A DNA stretch of 64,000 nucleotides from Pseudalgibacter ostreae (GTDB lineage Bacteria > Bacteroidota > Bacteroidia > Flavobacteriales > Flavobacteriaceae). The first letter of the stretch is position 1; each line of letters opens with the position of its first letter. The stretch lies in assembly GCF_042427585.1 (NCBI RefSeq), contig NZ_JBHMFC010000081.1, positions 62,001 through 126,000 of the forward strand. Reading direction: 5' to 3'. Positions 8,942 through 18,440 of this stretch are shown piece by piece. The position numbers were made by a program, and so were the translations under genes. The notes under the pieces were generated by a model. It did no database searches. It saw only the letters and a list, made by a program, of their open reading frames with translations, and was not told the origin of the DNA.

Positions 8942-10384
8942 ATGATTTTCAATTCTTATGATTTTGTTGTCTTTTTTGTAATAGTATTTGTACTATACTG
9001 GTTTGTGTTCCATAAAACCAAAAAAAGTCAAAACATTCTATTGCTACTATCCAGTTTACTTTTTTATGGGTGGGCCGATTGGCGCTTTTTAGGTATCTTG
9101 GTTTTTAATATTCTGTTTAATTATTTTTTAGCCAAAAAAATACACAACGCTGATAAGGAAAAACGAAAGCAAAGTATATTATGGATTGGTATTGTTGTTA
9201 ATATTGGAATTTTAGGTTATTATAAATACTTCGATTTTTTCTACGAAAACCTCTTGCATATTTTTGGGTCTGGTTCTAGTTTTACAGCTTTAAACTTGCT
9301 TATTCCCTTGGGCATTAGTTTTTTTACCTTTCAATCTTTAGGGTATATTATCGACGTTTTTTACGAAGAAATAGAACCTTATAACGATTTATTATTGTTT
9401 TCCACCTACATGGCATTTTTCCCGAAACTGCTATCCGGTCCCATAGAAAAAGCCCAATTATTTATCCCTCAGATTACTGCTAAAAGACAGTTCGATTACT
9501 CCTTGATTGCAGATGGATTGCGCCAAATATTATGGGGGCTATTTGCTAAAATTGTGATAGCAGAAAATTGCGCGGTTATTGTAAACCCTATTTTTGAAAA
9601 TTATGAAAATGAAGCAGGAAGCACTTTGTTATTAGGTAGTTTCTTTTATATGATTCAATTATATGCCGATTTCTCGGGATATTCCAATATGGCCATTGGT
9701 GTTTCTAAGCTTTTGGGCATCAGGTTATCGAAAAACTTTGCAACGCCTTTCTTTTCACTAAATATAAGTGAATTTTGGAGGGGTTGGCATATGACTTTGA
9801 CCAATTGGATGATGGACTATATTTTTACTCCCTTATCCTTTATACTTCGGTCCTATAAGAAAATAGGATTAATTATCGCTGTGGTTGTTACCTTTTTAAT
9901 TGTGGGTTTATGGCATGGAGCAAACTGGACCTATATTGTTTTCGGGTTGGTTCATGGCTTATATTTTATACCTGTTATTTTTATGGGCACTGCGGTAAAA
10001 ACAGCTTCTAATGTGGTGGCTAAAAATAGTTTTTTTCCATCGCTGTCCGAGATCTTAAAAATGCTTGTACTGTTGCTTCAGGTTATGCTGGCATCAGTTT
10101 TTTTTAGAGCGGAAAGTGTTTATAAAGCGATAGCGTATTTAGGCGGTATTTTTAATGGCTCTTTAGTACAGTTGCCCTATACTATAATAAATGGCAGAAA
10201 TGCTTTAATCGTTATGCTTATTTGCTTTTTTATGTTAATAGAATGGATCAACAGGGCCCGGTCGCATGATTTAGATATAGCTCAAAAGCCACTATTCATA
10301 AGGTGGTTTCTCTATATTTTTATCTTCATCCTTTTATTGTTTGCAGGTAGAGCAGCAGAAACTTTTATTTATTTTCAATTTTAA
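8942..10384 (+). CDS. MBOAT-family O-acyltransferase (DltB/AlgI-like)
   Basis: A 480-residue polytopic membrane protein with about 10-12 hydrophobic segments. It carries the MBOAT signature: LWHGANWTY with the conserved His325, and a second His338 in GLVHGLYF. The N-terminal part (MIFNSYDFVVFF, SLLFYGWAD) and LSGPIEKA segments are typical of AlgI/DltB relatives. Such proteins take an acyl group from a cytoplasmic donor and pass it across the inner membrane to an extracytoplasmic acceptor. Alone it would suggest polysaccharide O-acetylation. With the ACP and adenylation genes just upstream, carrier-bound acyl/aminoacyl donors are more likely. Confidence 0.92.
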   Translation: MIFNSYDFVVFFVIVFVLYWFVFHKTKKSQNILLLLSSLLFYGWADWRFLGILVFNILFNYFLAKKIHNADKEKRKQSILWIGIVVNIGILGYYKYFDFFYENLLHIFGSGSSFTALNLLIPLGISFFTFQSLGYIIDVFYEEIEPYNDLLLFSTYMAFFPKLLSGPIEKAQLFIPQITAKRQFDYSLIADGLRQILWGLFAKIVIAENCAVIVNPIFENYENEAGSTLLLGSFFYMIQLYADFSGYSNMAIGVSKLLGIRLSKNFATPFFSLNISEFWRGWHMTLTNWMMDYIFTPLSFILRSYKKIGLIIAVVVTFLIVGLWHGANWTYIVFGLVHGLYFIPVIFMGTAVKTASNVVAKNSFFPSLSEILKMLVLLLQVMLASVFFRAESVYKAIAYLGGIFNGSLVQLPYTIINGRNALIVMLICFFMLIEWINRARSHDLDIAQKPLFIRWFLYIFIFILLLFAGRAAETFIYFQF

Positions 10385-10390
10385 AACGAT

Positions 10391-11323
10391 ATGGTACTTA
10401 AACTAATTAAGAAACTGGCCTTATATACATTGATATGTCTTGGTATTGTAACCTTTTTTTTGGAAACCCAGGGCAGGCACATAGATGCTTTTTATGAAAA
10501 ATTTACCACACCTAAGGTCAATGCCATGATTGTAGGCGATTCCAGAGGTTTTCAAGGCATAACACCGTATGTCATTAATGAAAAACTATCTTCTGCATCC
10601 TATAGTTTGCCTATTTATAATTATAGTTTTACCATTGGTCAAGCGCCCATAGGGCCGCTATATAGAAAAAGTATTCTTAAGAAATTAAAACAAGAAGAAA
10701 ATAATGGCTTGTTTTTAATAGCGCTTACCCCTTTAATGCTATCCTCTAATAATGAAAATATCAATGAGGCTGGTGAGTTTTCAGAAAGGAAAGAACCGCC
10801 ACATAACATGATTTTTGTGGATAAACGTCCTAACTACGAGTATTTTATAAAAAACATCAATTACTTTGAGTTTAAAGCTATGTTCAAAAAAGAATATACC
10901 GTACATAAAGATGGTTGGATGGAAATCAATCATATCTCAAAGGATAAACGTGTGTTAAAAGCCTGGAAAAACACCCAAATGGATCGATTTAAAGAAATGG
11001 CCAAAACGAGTAGTCCTTCTAATTACCGTTTAAAAAGTTTAGACACCTTAGTACAGACATTAAAAATATTTGGTGAGGTGTATCTGTTAAGACTACCTAT
11101 TGATGCTGATTTTTTAGATTTAGAACATGAGTATTTTCCTGACTTTAATACTAGGATCGATGACGTCGCAAAAAAGAACGGAGTAAAATATTTTAATTTT
11201 GGAACGACTGATACTACAGACTATTTTGCTTTTGAGGGCCATCATCTGGATGTAGAATCCGCAGAGTTGTTCAGTAAGAACGTGAGTGATTCCATAATAA
11301 AATATAGCACCGCTAATAAATAA
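10391..11323 (+). CDS. DltD-like / SGNH-hydrolase-like periplasmic protein
   Basis: This 310-residue protein has one N-terminal membrane segment (about residues 5-24) and then an extracytoplasmic domain. The block I motif GDSRGFQG (Ser51) is followed by a C-terminal segment FEGHHLD (His284/285), as in SGNH hydrolases and the MBOAT partners AlgX/AlgJ and DltD. It starts six bases after the MBOAT gene and is probably the acceptor-side enzyme that completes acyl transfer outside the membrane. The exact catalytic Asp is uncertain: the usual DxxH appears as ExxH here. It closes the plus-strand operon and is convergent with the GNAT gene after 22 bases. Confidence 0.75.
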   Translation: MVLKLIKKLALYTLICLGIVTFFLETQGRHIDAFYEKFTTPKVNAMIVGDSRGFQGITPYVINEKLSSASYSLPIYNYSFTIGQAPIGPLYRKSILKKLKQEENNGLFLIALTPLMLSSNNENINEAGEFSERKEPPHNMIFVDKRPNYEYFIKNINYFEFKAMFKKEYTVHKDGWMEINHISKDKRVLKAWKNTQMDRFKEMAKTSSPSNYRLKSLDTLVQTLKIFGEVYLLRLPIDADFLDLEHEYFPDFNTRIDDVAKKNGVKYFNFGTTDTTDYFAFEGHHLDVESAELFSKNVSDSIIKYSTANK

Positions 11324-11345
11324 TATCAGAATTCAGATGGGGCTT

Positions 11346-11999
11346 TTAATCAAATAGCCAAGGGTTTTTTGCTTTAAGTTTTTTAGGTATTTCCACATAT
11401 ACCGTTCGTCTTACAAAAAAACGCCATTTAGTCACTTGCAGTTTATGGGGTCTGGCTTCTAGTTTTATGGCTCCTTTTAAAGACTCAATATTACTAATTT
11501 CTATACAACTTACGGCCCATCTGTAACCTAATTCCAATGCTTTTTTACCTAGGTGATAATTAACAACAGAATAGATATTCATGCCTCTATAGCGCTCAAC
11601 AGCATACGCTCTTTCAAAAATACACTCATCCTCCTCTAATGAGGGAAAGTTATGGCCAAAAAAACTTTTTATTTTTTCGTTTTGGGAAGGCTCTATAAAC
11701 CACTCCCTAAAACAAGGCGTACCATCTTGGGTAACTGCCACATAACACGTTGGTATGTTGGCGTTTAAAAGCATGTCGTCTAAAGGTAGCCCCTTAAAAT
11801 GTTCGTAATCGGAATCTCTGTATGGACGGATGCTTACTTCTATCTTCGCTTCTGGAATATAGGTAATGCCACGATTAAGGTCTCTTCTAAAAAAATAATA
11901 AGAGGTATTAGAATAAATTCTATTTTTTATTATTTTAAAAATTACTGTAATATCGCCATGAGTTAGCAGGCTAAAAAATACCTTAATTTTGTTTTTCAT
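11346..11999 (-). CDS. GNAT-like N-acetyltransferase
   Basis: The 217-residue protein has no clear membrane segment. The middle part shows a GNAT-like fold: ERAYAVERYRGMNIYSVVNY resembles motif A for acetyl-CoA binding, followed by GKKALELGYRWAVSCIEISN. Its C-terminus is basic (WRFFVRRTVYVEIPKKLK). It probably acetylates an amino group on a sugar or a small molecule. It is transcribed from its own promoter (12025-12054), away from the following acyltransferase operon, yet lies in the same glycan-modification region. Substrate unknown. Confidence 0.65.
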   Translation of the reverse strand: MKNKIKVFFSLLTHGDITVIFKIIKNRIYSNTSYYFFRRDLNRGITYIPEAKIEVSIRPYRDSDYEHFKGLPLDDMLLNANIPTCYVAVTQDGTPCFREWFIEPSQNEKIKSFFGHNFPSLEEDECIFERAYAVERYRGMNIYSVVNYHLGKKALELGYRWAVSCIEISNIESLKGAIKLEARPHKLQVTKWRFFVRRTVYVEIPKKLKAKNPWLFD

Positions 12000-12024
12000 A
12001 GTAGGGGCGGGGTTTTCTAATCGA

Positions 12025-12054
12025 CAAATATATTAATCTTAAATTTATAACAAA
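12025..12054 (-). promoter_or_regulatory. Bacteroidota-type promoter of the GNAT gene
   Basis: On the minus strand, -33 TTTG (12051-12054), 18-base spacer and -7 TATATTTG (12025-12032). Both elements match the Bacteroidota consensus and end 25 bases before the ATG at 11999. Confidence 0.65.
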
Positions 12055-12187
12055 AATTAAAATAGGCTTATCCTTATAAAATAAGGCCGTATTTTAATCG
12101 CAGCGATAAGAAGAAAAGGCTGTTTTTTTTATTGGAATAGGCCTTAGTCATCAGCACAAGATTAGCCATTAAACAGCATATAAAAAC

Positions 12188-13372
12188 CTATGGTTTTAAA
12201 AGCTTAAGACTTAAAGTTTGTTTTTTGTTTTTCCCTATAATTAAATAATCCTGATTTGCTTTAATCTCGAAAACATTCAAGTCCTTTATATGCTCTTTAT
12301 GCATGTATAAAAATTCATTTATAGGTTTCTTTATAAAAACGAAAGCTGGACTCTCTTCAGTAATTTGATTAAGGCCATTCGTGTCTATCGCTTTAACATC
12401 TTCAAAAGTAAATAAAAACGCTTCTCGATAAGGCGTGTTCTTTTTAAATTTACACTTAATAGTATCCACTAAAACATCTATGTTTTTAGATTTTAAATAA
12501 TTTTTGATATTTAATTTCTGAATTTGAATAGCCGCCGCTATTTGGGCTAAAGTAGTATGTTTTGGATATAGGATATGATGGTTAAAGCTGTAAATAAGGT
12601 TGCTCCAGCGCCTTTTGTATTCTAAGTCGCCATATGCCATATCCATAAGATCGTACTTGTTTTCCACACTCCATTCTAACAACTTATAAAGCGATATGTT
12701 TCCTAATGCAAATTTCGCATAGTCTATATCATAAGAAGGTACTGAAACAAATAGTATATTATTAAAATGATGGTTTAAACAGATATGCACAGGAACGGTA
12801 TTATGATAAATCACAAATAAAGAAGCCTTTTTTTCTTTTATTAAAGCATAGCTTGTTTTTAGGTAATCGTCCCAATGTTTTAAAACCTTATTCGAATCGT
12901 TACGTTGGTTAAATCTATGGGTTAACATATGATGTAGGGTATTCATCAAGAAGTGATAATGCGCTTCTGAAATATCACCAAAATACATATGGTACTGTGC
13001 ATTAAAACAACTTTCGAATCGGTTTACAAATCTTAAAATATTGGCTCTAAAACTCTTTTTGAACTCCGATTTAAAAAGGGTCTCTAGATCCGCATATTCT
13101 TTTAAAAGAATGGCATAACCTGTTATTTTATTTTGGGGCATTTCAACAACATTAAACGGAGTGTTGCTATTAAAATTAGGATGCAAATAAGAAGGGAATA
13201 GGGCTACATTGGTTGTGTTTTTAATAGTAGCATTCTCTTGGCTATTAGAGGTGAATATGGTTTTTTGATTGTGTTCAAATACTAATTGGCGGTAGCCATC
13301 CAAAACCTTGTTTTCTTTAGAAAGCGTATTGTAAAAGTCCTTTTTTACAACCTTATAGTTTTTAAATATCAA
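12188..13372 (-). CDS. CelD/FemAB-like GNAT acyltransferase, paralog 1 of 5
   Basis: The 394-residue protein belongs to a set of five tandem paralogs. The conserved core (about residues 200-265) reads VSVPSYDIDYAKFALGN, SLYKLLEW and DMAYGDLEYKRRW, matching the CelD/BcsL type of GNAT fold (YD..., G..L...EW, G...YK..W). A C-terminal domain of about 90 residues (KKPINEFLYMHKEHI ... NVFEIKAN) is shared with the other four. It is the last member of the set and is separated from the next by 250 bp, whereas the rest overlap. Likely cytoplasmic transfer of an acyl or aminoacyl group to a glycan or peptide precursor; the donor is unknown. Confidence 0.7.
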   Translation of the reverse strand: MIFKNYKVVKKDFYNTLSKENKVLDGYRQLVFEHNQKTIFTSNSQENATIKNTTNVALFPSYLHPNFNSNTPFNVVEMPQNKITGYAILLKEYADLETLFKSEFKKSFRANILRFVNRFESCFNAQYHMYFGDISEAHYHFLMNTLHHMLTHRFNQRNDSNKVLKHWDDYLKTSYALIKEKKASLFVIYHNTVPVHICLNHHFNNILFVSVPSYDIDYAKFALGNISLYKLLEWSVENKYDLMDMAYGDLEYKRRWSNLIYSFNHHILYPKHTTLAQIAAAIQIQKLNIKNYLKSKNIDVLVDTIKCKFKKNTPYREAFLFTFEDVKAIDTNGLNQITEESPAFVFIKKPINEFLYMHKEHIKDLNVFEIKANQDYLIIGKNKKQTLSLKLLKP

Positions 13373-13622
13373 ATCAATCCGATTTTTTAATGTTAATACT
13401 AGATGGGTTCATTTTATAAAATAGCGCCCTGCTCATTTTACTTTATAATGTGTGCTATATTACTCTAGCTCTCAAAATTCAAATATTAAGATATCAATTT
13501 TACTGAAACTTTTGGACATTCGACCGTTTTATAATTTATTATTTTCATTTTAAACGCCACATTATTAGTTCCGTCAAGTATTTAGGCTTATTATGTGAGC
13601 TAATTGCTACACGGAGTCTGTT

Positions 13623-14837
13623 TTAAAGCGATATAGAAGAGTCGAAACACAGGTGAATGGCTTTTGTCTTTCCCTTAATTATAATACAATTGTTTTGATT
13701 TTTAATTTTATACACTATTATATTATCTAAATGCTCTTGTGTTTTATATAAAAAATCATAAATGGGTTTGTTAATAATTTGGGGGTAATCGCAATGGTTT
13801 TTAAAATCTATTTCTAATAACACATCTGGTTTAAAATCCTGAATACTTGTTATGTTTTTTATGGTGTAAGACTCTGTTTTTAAGTGTGATATGTTTGGTC
13901 TATTAATTGGAAACTTTAATTTAATTTTATTATAGAGCTCACTTTTTAAAACATCTTTCACGATGTTTTTAAGCTTAATTTTATAGAACGCTTTATTGGC
14001 CGATAGCCTAGACCTTATATTTTTGGTTCTGTAAAAAATATGGGTTTCTAAAACATAATGGTAATTGCACCACCTCTTTTTATATTCTAAATCGCCATTG
14101 CCCATATCTAAATAGACGTAGTGGTTTGCTATGCACCACTCCAATTGTTTGTAAACTGCCGTATTCCCTAAACCAAATTGGGCATAATCGATGTTATAAG
14201 CAGGGATATAAGCAAAAAACGTTTTGCCAAAATGGAAGTTTATAGAGATTTGTATAGGTTCCGTACCATTATAAATTACAAATAAAGAGGCTTTTTTTTC
14301 AAGAATTAAAGGATATAAAATAGAATGATACTTTTCCCAATCCCTTAAAATAAAATTATCGTCTTGCCGTTGTTGAAACCTCCTTAACAACATCCCATGG
14401 GCAAGCGCCATTAAATAGGTGTAATTTTTCTGTGTAATATCGCCATAAAACACCTTGTAATGAATATGAAAACAATGTTCCAAACGTTTCATTTTTTTTA
14501 TAATAGGCGTTCTGGAGTTTTTGTTGAAATGTGCGTTTAAATATTGATTGATATCTGTTATTTCAGGGGCGATAACAATACCAAAACAATCTTGCTGATG
14601 CTGTTCAATTGTTTTAAAATCTACTCCTTGTGTTTCACCATGAATCTCAGGTTTTAAAAATTTTGGAAATGCTATATGGACCTGCAAGCCTATGTTCTTG
14701 TCCTTTGGGCTAAGCTTTGACGCTGTGTTTTGGTAAAATAAAGCGCCATTAAAACCATATGTTAAGGTTTTATATAACGGCGGAACCGTGTGGTCTTCCA
14801 GAAGCGCATTTAAAAAGTGGCTTTTTTCAATTTTCAT
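13623..14837 (-). CDS. CelD/FemAB-like GNAT acyltransferase, paralog 2 of 5
   Basis: A 404-residue paralog. The core is AYIPAYNIDYAQFGLGN, VYKQLEWC and DMGNGDLEYKKRW. Before it comes the shared stretch KASLFVIYNGTEPIQISINF, and after it the shared C-terminal domain (NKPIYDFLYKTQEHL). Its start overlaps the end of the preceding minus-strand gene by 11 bases, so translation is probably coupled. Compared with the other paralogs the N-terminal 100 residues are strongly divergent, which is where acceptor specificity might lie (inference). The 250 bp that follow (13373-13622) show no gene. Confidence 0.7.
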   Translation of the reverse strand: MKIEKSHFLNALLEDHTVPPLYKTLTYGFNGALFYQNTASKLSPKDKNIGLQVHIAFPKFLKPEIHGETQGVDFKTIEQHQQDCFGIVIAPEITDINQYLNAHFNKNSRTPIIKKMKRLEHCFHIHYKVFYGDITQKNYTYLMALAHGMLLRRFQQRQDDNFILRDWEKYHSILYPLILEKKASLFVIYNGTEPIQISINFHFGKTFFAYIPAYNIDYAQFGLGNTAVYKQLEWCIANHYVYLDMGNGDLEYKKRWCNYHYVLETHIFYRTKNIRSRLSANKAFYKIKLKNIVKDVLKSELYNKIKLKFPINRPNISHLKTESYTIKNITSIQDFKPDVLLEIDFKNHCDYPQIINKPIYDFLYKTQEHLDNIIVYKIKNQNNCIIIKGKTKAIHLCFDSSISL

Positions 14838-16011
14838 GACCTAGGATATTGATTTTGATAAGGTTACTGCCTGTTTTAAGGATATAGCTATGAGCCTCAT
14901 TTACGATTTTGTAAACGCTAATGGAGTCCATGTGTAGTTGATTGGAATATAGATATTCGTAAACAGGCTGTTTTAAAACGTCAAACGCTGGACTAGTAAT
15001 GTCGATATTTTTTAAATCGGATGCTTTATATTGATCATTAGAAGCTACTACCTCTAGAACATAGCTAGGCCTAAAAGGAGTTACTTCTGTCTGCTCGGGT
15101 GTTTTTAAAAATGATTTTAACCGCAACACACGTTCCTTGATGTTTAATGTTTTTATTTTGTTTTTTAGCTGTATTTTTTTTACTTCTATTGCTGCAATCG
15201 CTTTTGCAAGAATCGAATGCTTTTTATAATAAATATGATATTCGAAATTATAAAACACATTGCACCATTTCATTTTATACTCCATAATACCAAACCCTAG
15301 ATCTAAAACATTGTAGTTGTTTTTTAGGCACCAATCCAATAAAATATAATTGTCTAAATGCCCCAAACTGAATTTCGAATAAGCGGTATCGTAGGCATTT
15401 GTTTTGGCCATCAGCATCGTATCGTTTATATGAACATTAAGAGAAATGCTTATAGGCGATTTGTCGCTATAAATGACAAACAAAGATGCTTTCTTATTAT
15501 TTATTTGTTTGGCAAGGTTTTTAGTATGCATATCCCATTCCCTTAAAAACATGTTTTCTGTTTTTTTTTCTGAAAAGCGTTTTATTAACATCGCACGAAG
15601 TTCAGACAGTAAAAAATCACATTTTTCTTCAGAAATATCTCCGAAATTATATTCGTAACTAATATTAAAAGACGTTTCTAAGCGGCTTATCGCTCTTTTT
15701 AAATTAATACGGAGCTGTTTTTTTGTGAATTTTTCTAAATAAGCATCTATTGTATACGGGCCATCTATAAAAATTCCCGCACCATCTTTACCTTTATGTA
15801 CAACTTTTAGTGAATTATAAAGATCATGATTAACCAATTTATAGTTTAAATATGTAGGCACCAAGCTCACATAAAGCACTTGGTTTTGAGTTGCTTTGGC
15901 GTCTTTATTTAAATAATCGGTATGGTTAATAGATACTTTTTCATAACACACAGGAATAACCCCTTGATTAAGGAAATCCCAGATAAATTGTTCTCTTCTT
16001 ATGTGCTTCAT
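14827..16011 (-). CDS. CelD/FemAB-like GNAT acyltransferase, paralog 3 of 5
   Basis: A 394-residue paralog with KASLFVIYSDKSPISISLNV, then MAKTNAYDTAYSKFSLG, DWCLKNNYNVLDLG and EYKMKWCN in the core. The C-terminal domain is KQPVYEYLYSNQLHMDSI. Two positions differ from its sisters: GHLDNYILLDW replaces GN..YK.LEW, and FGIMEYK replaces GDLEYK. It may have a changed substrate or reduced activity. It overlaps the upstream gene by four bases (ATGA type) and the downstream gene by 11 bases. Confidence 0.7.
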   Translation of the reverse strand: MKHIRREQFIWDFLNQGVIPVCYEKVSINHTDYLNKDAKATQNQVLYVSLVPTYLNYKLVNHDLYNSLKVVHKGKDGAGIFIDGPYTIDAYLEKFTKKQLRINLKRAISRLETSFNISYEYNFGDISEEKCDFLLSELRAMLIKRFSEKKTENMFLREWDMHTKNLAKQINNKKASLFVIYSDKSPISISLNVHINDTMLMAKTNAYDTAYSKFSLGHLDNYILLDWCLKNNYNVLDLGFGIMEYKMKWCNVFYNFEYHIYYKKHSILAKAIAAIEVKKIQLKNKIKTLNIKERVLRLKSFLKTPEQTEVTPFRPSYVLEVVASNDQYKASDLKNIDITSPAFDVLKQPVYEYLYSNQLHMDSISVYKIVNEAHSYILKTGSNLIKINILGHEN

Positions 16012-17183
16012 TCTACCAAATGGCTATTCGTTATTAACGCTTGGCTTTTTTTTCCTTTAATGAGAAAGTGAGTATTATCGGTTTTAACGTGATACACCTT
16101 AACCTCATTAAAGCGCTCTGTGTTTAAATATAAAAAATCGTAAACAGGTTTTCTTAAATAACCATAAGCCTCTGTATTAACATCAATTTCTATTAAGGTA
16201 TTACTATCAAGCTCATTAGCATGATTAACTTTAGTTATGGTATAAGTGCTATTAGGGGATGTTTTTTTACTGTTTTTAATCTTATTCTTAAAATCGTGCA
16301 GTGCCGTATTAACACCTTTGGCCAAAAGATAATTTATAAGATTGTATTTATGTTTTAATAGAAAAGCATAACGCTTTCCTATGCCTGTTTTGGTACTGTA
16401 AATAACATGGTGTTCAAAATTATAACGGGTGTTGCACCAGTTCAGTTTGTTTTCAAACCCCCCATATCCCATATCAAATAAACTAAACTTGTTTTCGATG
16501 CACCATTCTAGATTTTTATAAATTACGGTATTGCCTAAAGTAAACTTAGCATAATCTAAATCGAAGGTGGGAATTGCAAAATAAAACACCTTGTTAAAAA
16601 TAAAATTTAATGAAAACGCAATGGGCTTATCGTTATGGTATATTACAAATAAGCACGCTTTTTTTTGGATAATGCTTTTTAAACTATTTTTTAAATAAAA
16701 GTCCCATTGCTGCAACACGATATTTTTATCGTTCCGTTGTTCAAAACGTCTTTTCAGCATTTGGTAGAACCGATCCATTAGAAAAGCATAGGTTTCGGTA
16801 TCTATGGCGCCATAAAACATCTTATATTCTATATTCAAACAGGTTTCCAAACGTTTTAAAGGCCGCCTCACGTTACCTCTAAAATTTGTTTTACAGTTCG
16901 CATTTAAATAGTGTTCTACAGACTCGCATCCATCTAAGTGTGCTGCAAAGCCTGCTTTTTGGAATACTTTTTCAGTTTTTAAATTTTCAGAGGTATTTAC
17001 GCTTAAATAATCTGGAACATAGGTATAGGAATGAAGTTTGGATTCTTGTTTTTTAGTTACCTGCTCCTTGTTTTTATAAATTGTTTTAGCATGAAATGCC
17101 ACAGATTTATAAATAGGAGGGATGCTGTTTTTTTCAAACAGGCTAAAGTAAAAATTCCGTTTAATGATGTAATTTTCAATCAT
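16008..17183 (-). CDS. CelD/FemAB-like GNAT acyltransferase, paralog 4 of 5
   Basis: A 391-residue paralog. Shared blocks are KACLFVIYHNDKPIAFSLNF, AIPTFDLDYAKFTLGN, VIYKNLEWC and FDMGYGGFENKLNWCN, plus the C-terminal RKPVYDFLYLNTERF domain. In the YK motif Tyr is replaced by Asn (ENK). It begins nine bases after the stop of paralog 5 and overlaps paralog 3 by four bases, so it sits in one tightly packed transcript. Confidence 0.7.
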   Translation of the reverse strand: MIENYIIKRNFYFSLFEKNSIPPIYKSVAFHAKTIYKNKEQVTKKQESKLHSYTYVPDYLSVNTSENLKTEKVFQKAGFAAHLDGCESVEHYLNANCKTNFRGNVRRPLKRLETCLNIEYKMFYGAIDTETYAFLMDRFYQMLKRRFEQRNDKNIVLQQWDFYLKNSLKSIIQKKACLFVIYHNDKPIAFSLNFIFNKVFYFAIPTFDLDYAKFTLGNTVIYKNLEWCIENKFSLFDMGYGGFENKLNWCNTRYNFEHHVIYSTKTGIGKRYAFLLKHKYNLINYLLAKGVNTALHDFKNKIKNSKKTSPNSTYTITKVNHANELDSNTLIEIDVNTEAYGYLRKPVYDFLYLNTERFNEVKVYHVKTDNTHFLIKGKKSQALITNSHLVE

Positions 17184-17192
17184 CCTAGTTTG

Positions 17193-18440
17193 TTAGTTTT
17201 GAACTTCAAGTACCAAACATTGTTTTGTAGTTTTAAATAAAAAACAATCCTTGGGTTGGTTATTGATTTTAAAAATATGAATATTTTTTATATGAGTACT
17301 ACTTAAAAACGCAAAATCGAAGAGTTCTTTTTTCAAAAAGGCATATGGAGCCGACAAATTTATGGCCGTTAAGTCTTCTTTTTTATAAACGATGGTTTCG
17401 GGCGCTACCACTAACACTGCGCCTTTAGGGCTTATTTCTTTTTTTTGCAGGCTATAGGTGGCTTTATGAAGCTTTTCATGGATGTTTTTAGCTCTTAAAT
17501 ACTGTTTAAACTGAAAAAGGGCGGTTATGGCGTTTGCTTTTAAAGCAGCGCTAAGCGATTTCGAATCATAATAGACATGATACTCAAAATCGTATTTTAA
17601 ATCGCTCCAACTGGCCTTATAATCAAAATAACCTTTTGAAAAATCAAAGATGCTGTACTTGTTTTTAAAACTCCATTCTAAAGCCTTCATAATAGACACT
17701 TTACCGATATGGAATTTAGAATAGTCGATATCGAACACCGTTATCGCATCAAAAACAATAGTTTCCGAAAAATATAAAAGGCGCACACTTATGGGTGTAT
17801 CCTCGTTGTATAATACATGTAATGCCGCTTTTCGCTCTACAAGTAACGGGTAGGCTACCGCTTTATAAAAAGCCCATTCGTCTGGGTTTAAATTATTATT
17901 GGTGATTCTTTTATCTTGAAAGCGCTTGATCAACAATTGGTTAAAATGGTCAAAAACAAAATCATACTCAGCCTTATCAATGGCGCCAATTAACATTTTT
18001 TCTTTAATATCAAAACACATTTCCAGGCGTCTTTGGTAGCGGTTTAGTTTTTGAAGGCTACTTTTACTAAAGGTTTTTTTAAGATAATCATTAAAGTCGG
18101 TATAATTCTTTTGATGCACTAAAAACCCGGGATATTGTTTTATTTTTTTAAATTTTATGCCTTCAGGAAGCGCTTGGGTATTCACTTCAAAATATTGAGG
18201 CACATCATAAATGAGAGCTGTCTTGTTTTTAAAATCTTGCGGCATTTCATTTTCAACTAAAGCATAAGACATCCCTTTAGTTAAATTTTTCCCCACATTG
18301 GTGTATATAGATAGCCTATTGGACTTAAAAAAAGACAGTCCTTTTATAAATCCAAATGTTTGGGCCCTCTTTCCTTTATTGAAGTGCGATTCCCATATTT
18401 GAGCAAACGTTTCTGAAGCAAAAGGATTTTTTAATGTCAC
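17193..18440 (-). CDS. CelD/FemAB-like GNAT acyltransferase, paralog 5 of 5
   Basis: The longest and most divergent of the five at 415 residues. It has KAALHVLYNEDTPISVRLLY, AITVFDIDYSKFHIGK, MKALEWSF and FDFSKGYFDYKASWSD, and the C-terminal domain KKELFDFAFLSSTHIKNI. Its N-terminus MTLKNPFASETFAQIWESHF resembles a separate recognition segment. It overlaps the end of the PglD-FemAB fusion gene by four bases, so the fusion and the five paralogs are very likely translated from one messenger. It is the first of the paralogs in transcription order. Confidence 0.7.
   Translation of the reverse strand: MTLKNPFASETFAQIWESHFNKGKRAQTFGFIKGLSFFKSNRLSIYTNVGKNLTKGMSYALVENEMPQDFKNKTALIYDVPQYFEVNTQALPEGIKFKKIKQYPGFLVHQKNYTDFNDYLKKTFSKSSLQKLNRYQRRLEMCFDIKEKMLIGAIDKAEYDFVFDHFNQLLIKRFQDKRITNNNLNPDEWAFYKAVAYPLLVERKAALHVLYNEDTPISVRLLYFSETIVFDAITVFDIDYSKFHIGKVSIMKALEWSFKNKYSIFDFSKGYFDYKASWSDLKYDFEYHVYYDSKSLSAALKANAITALFQFKQYLRAKNIHEKLHKATYSLQKKEISPKGAVLVVAPETIVYKKEDLTAINLSAPYAFLKKELFDFAFLSSTHIKNIHIFKINNQPKDCFLFKTTKQCLVLEVQN

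Noticed and set aside
8942..10384. Alginate acetylation (AlgI) system
   Set aside because: The MBOAT protein resembles AlgI, but there are no alginate genes, and the adjacent adenylation enzyme and carrier protein fit a Dlt-like system better.
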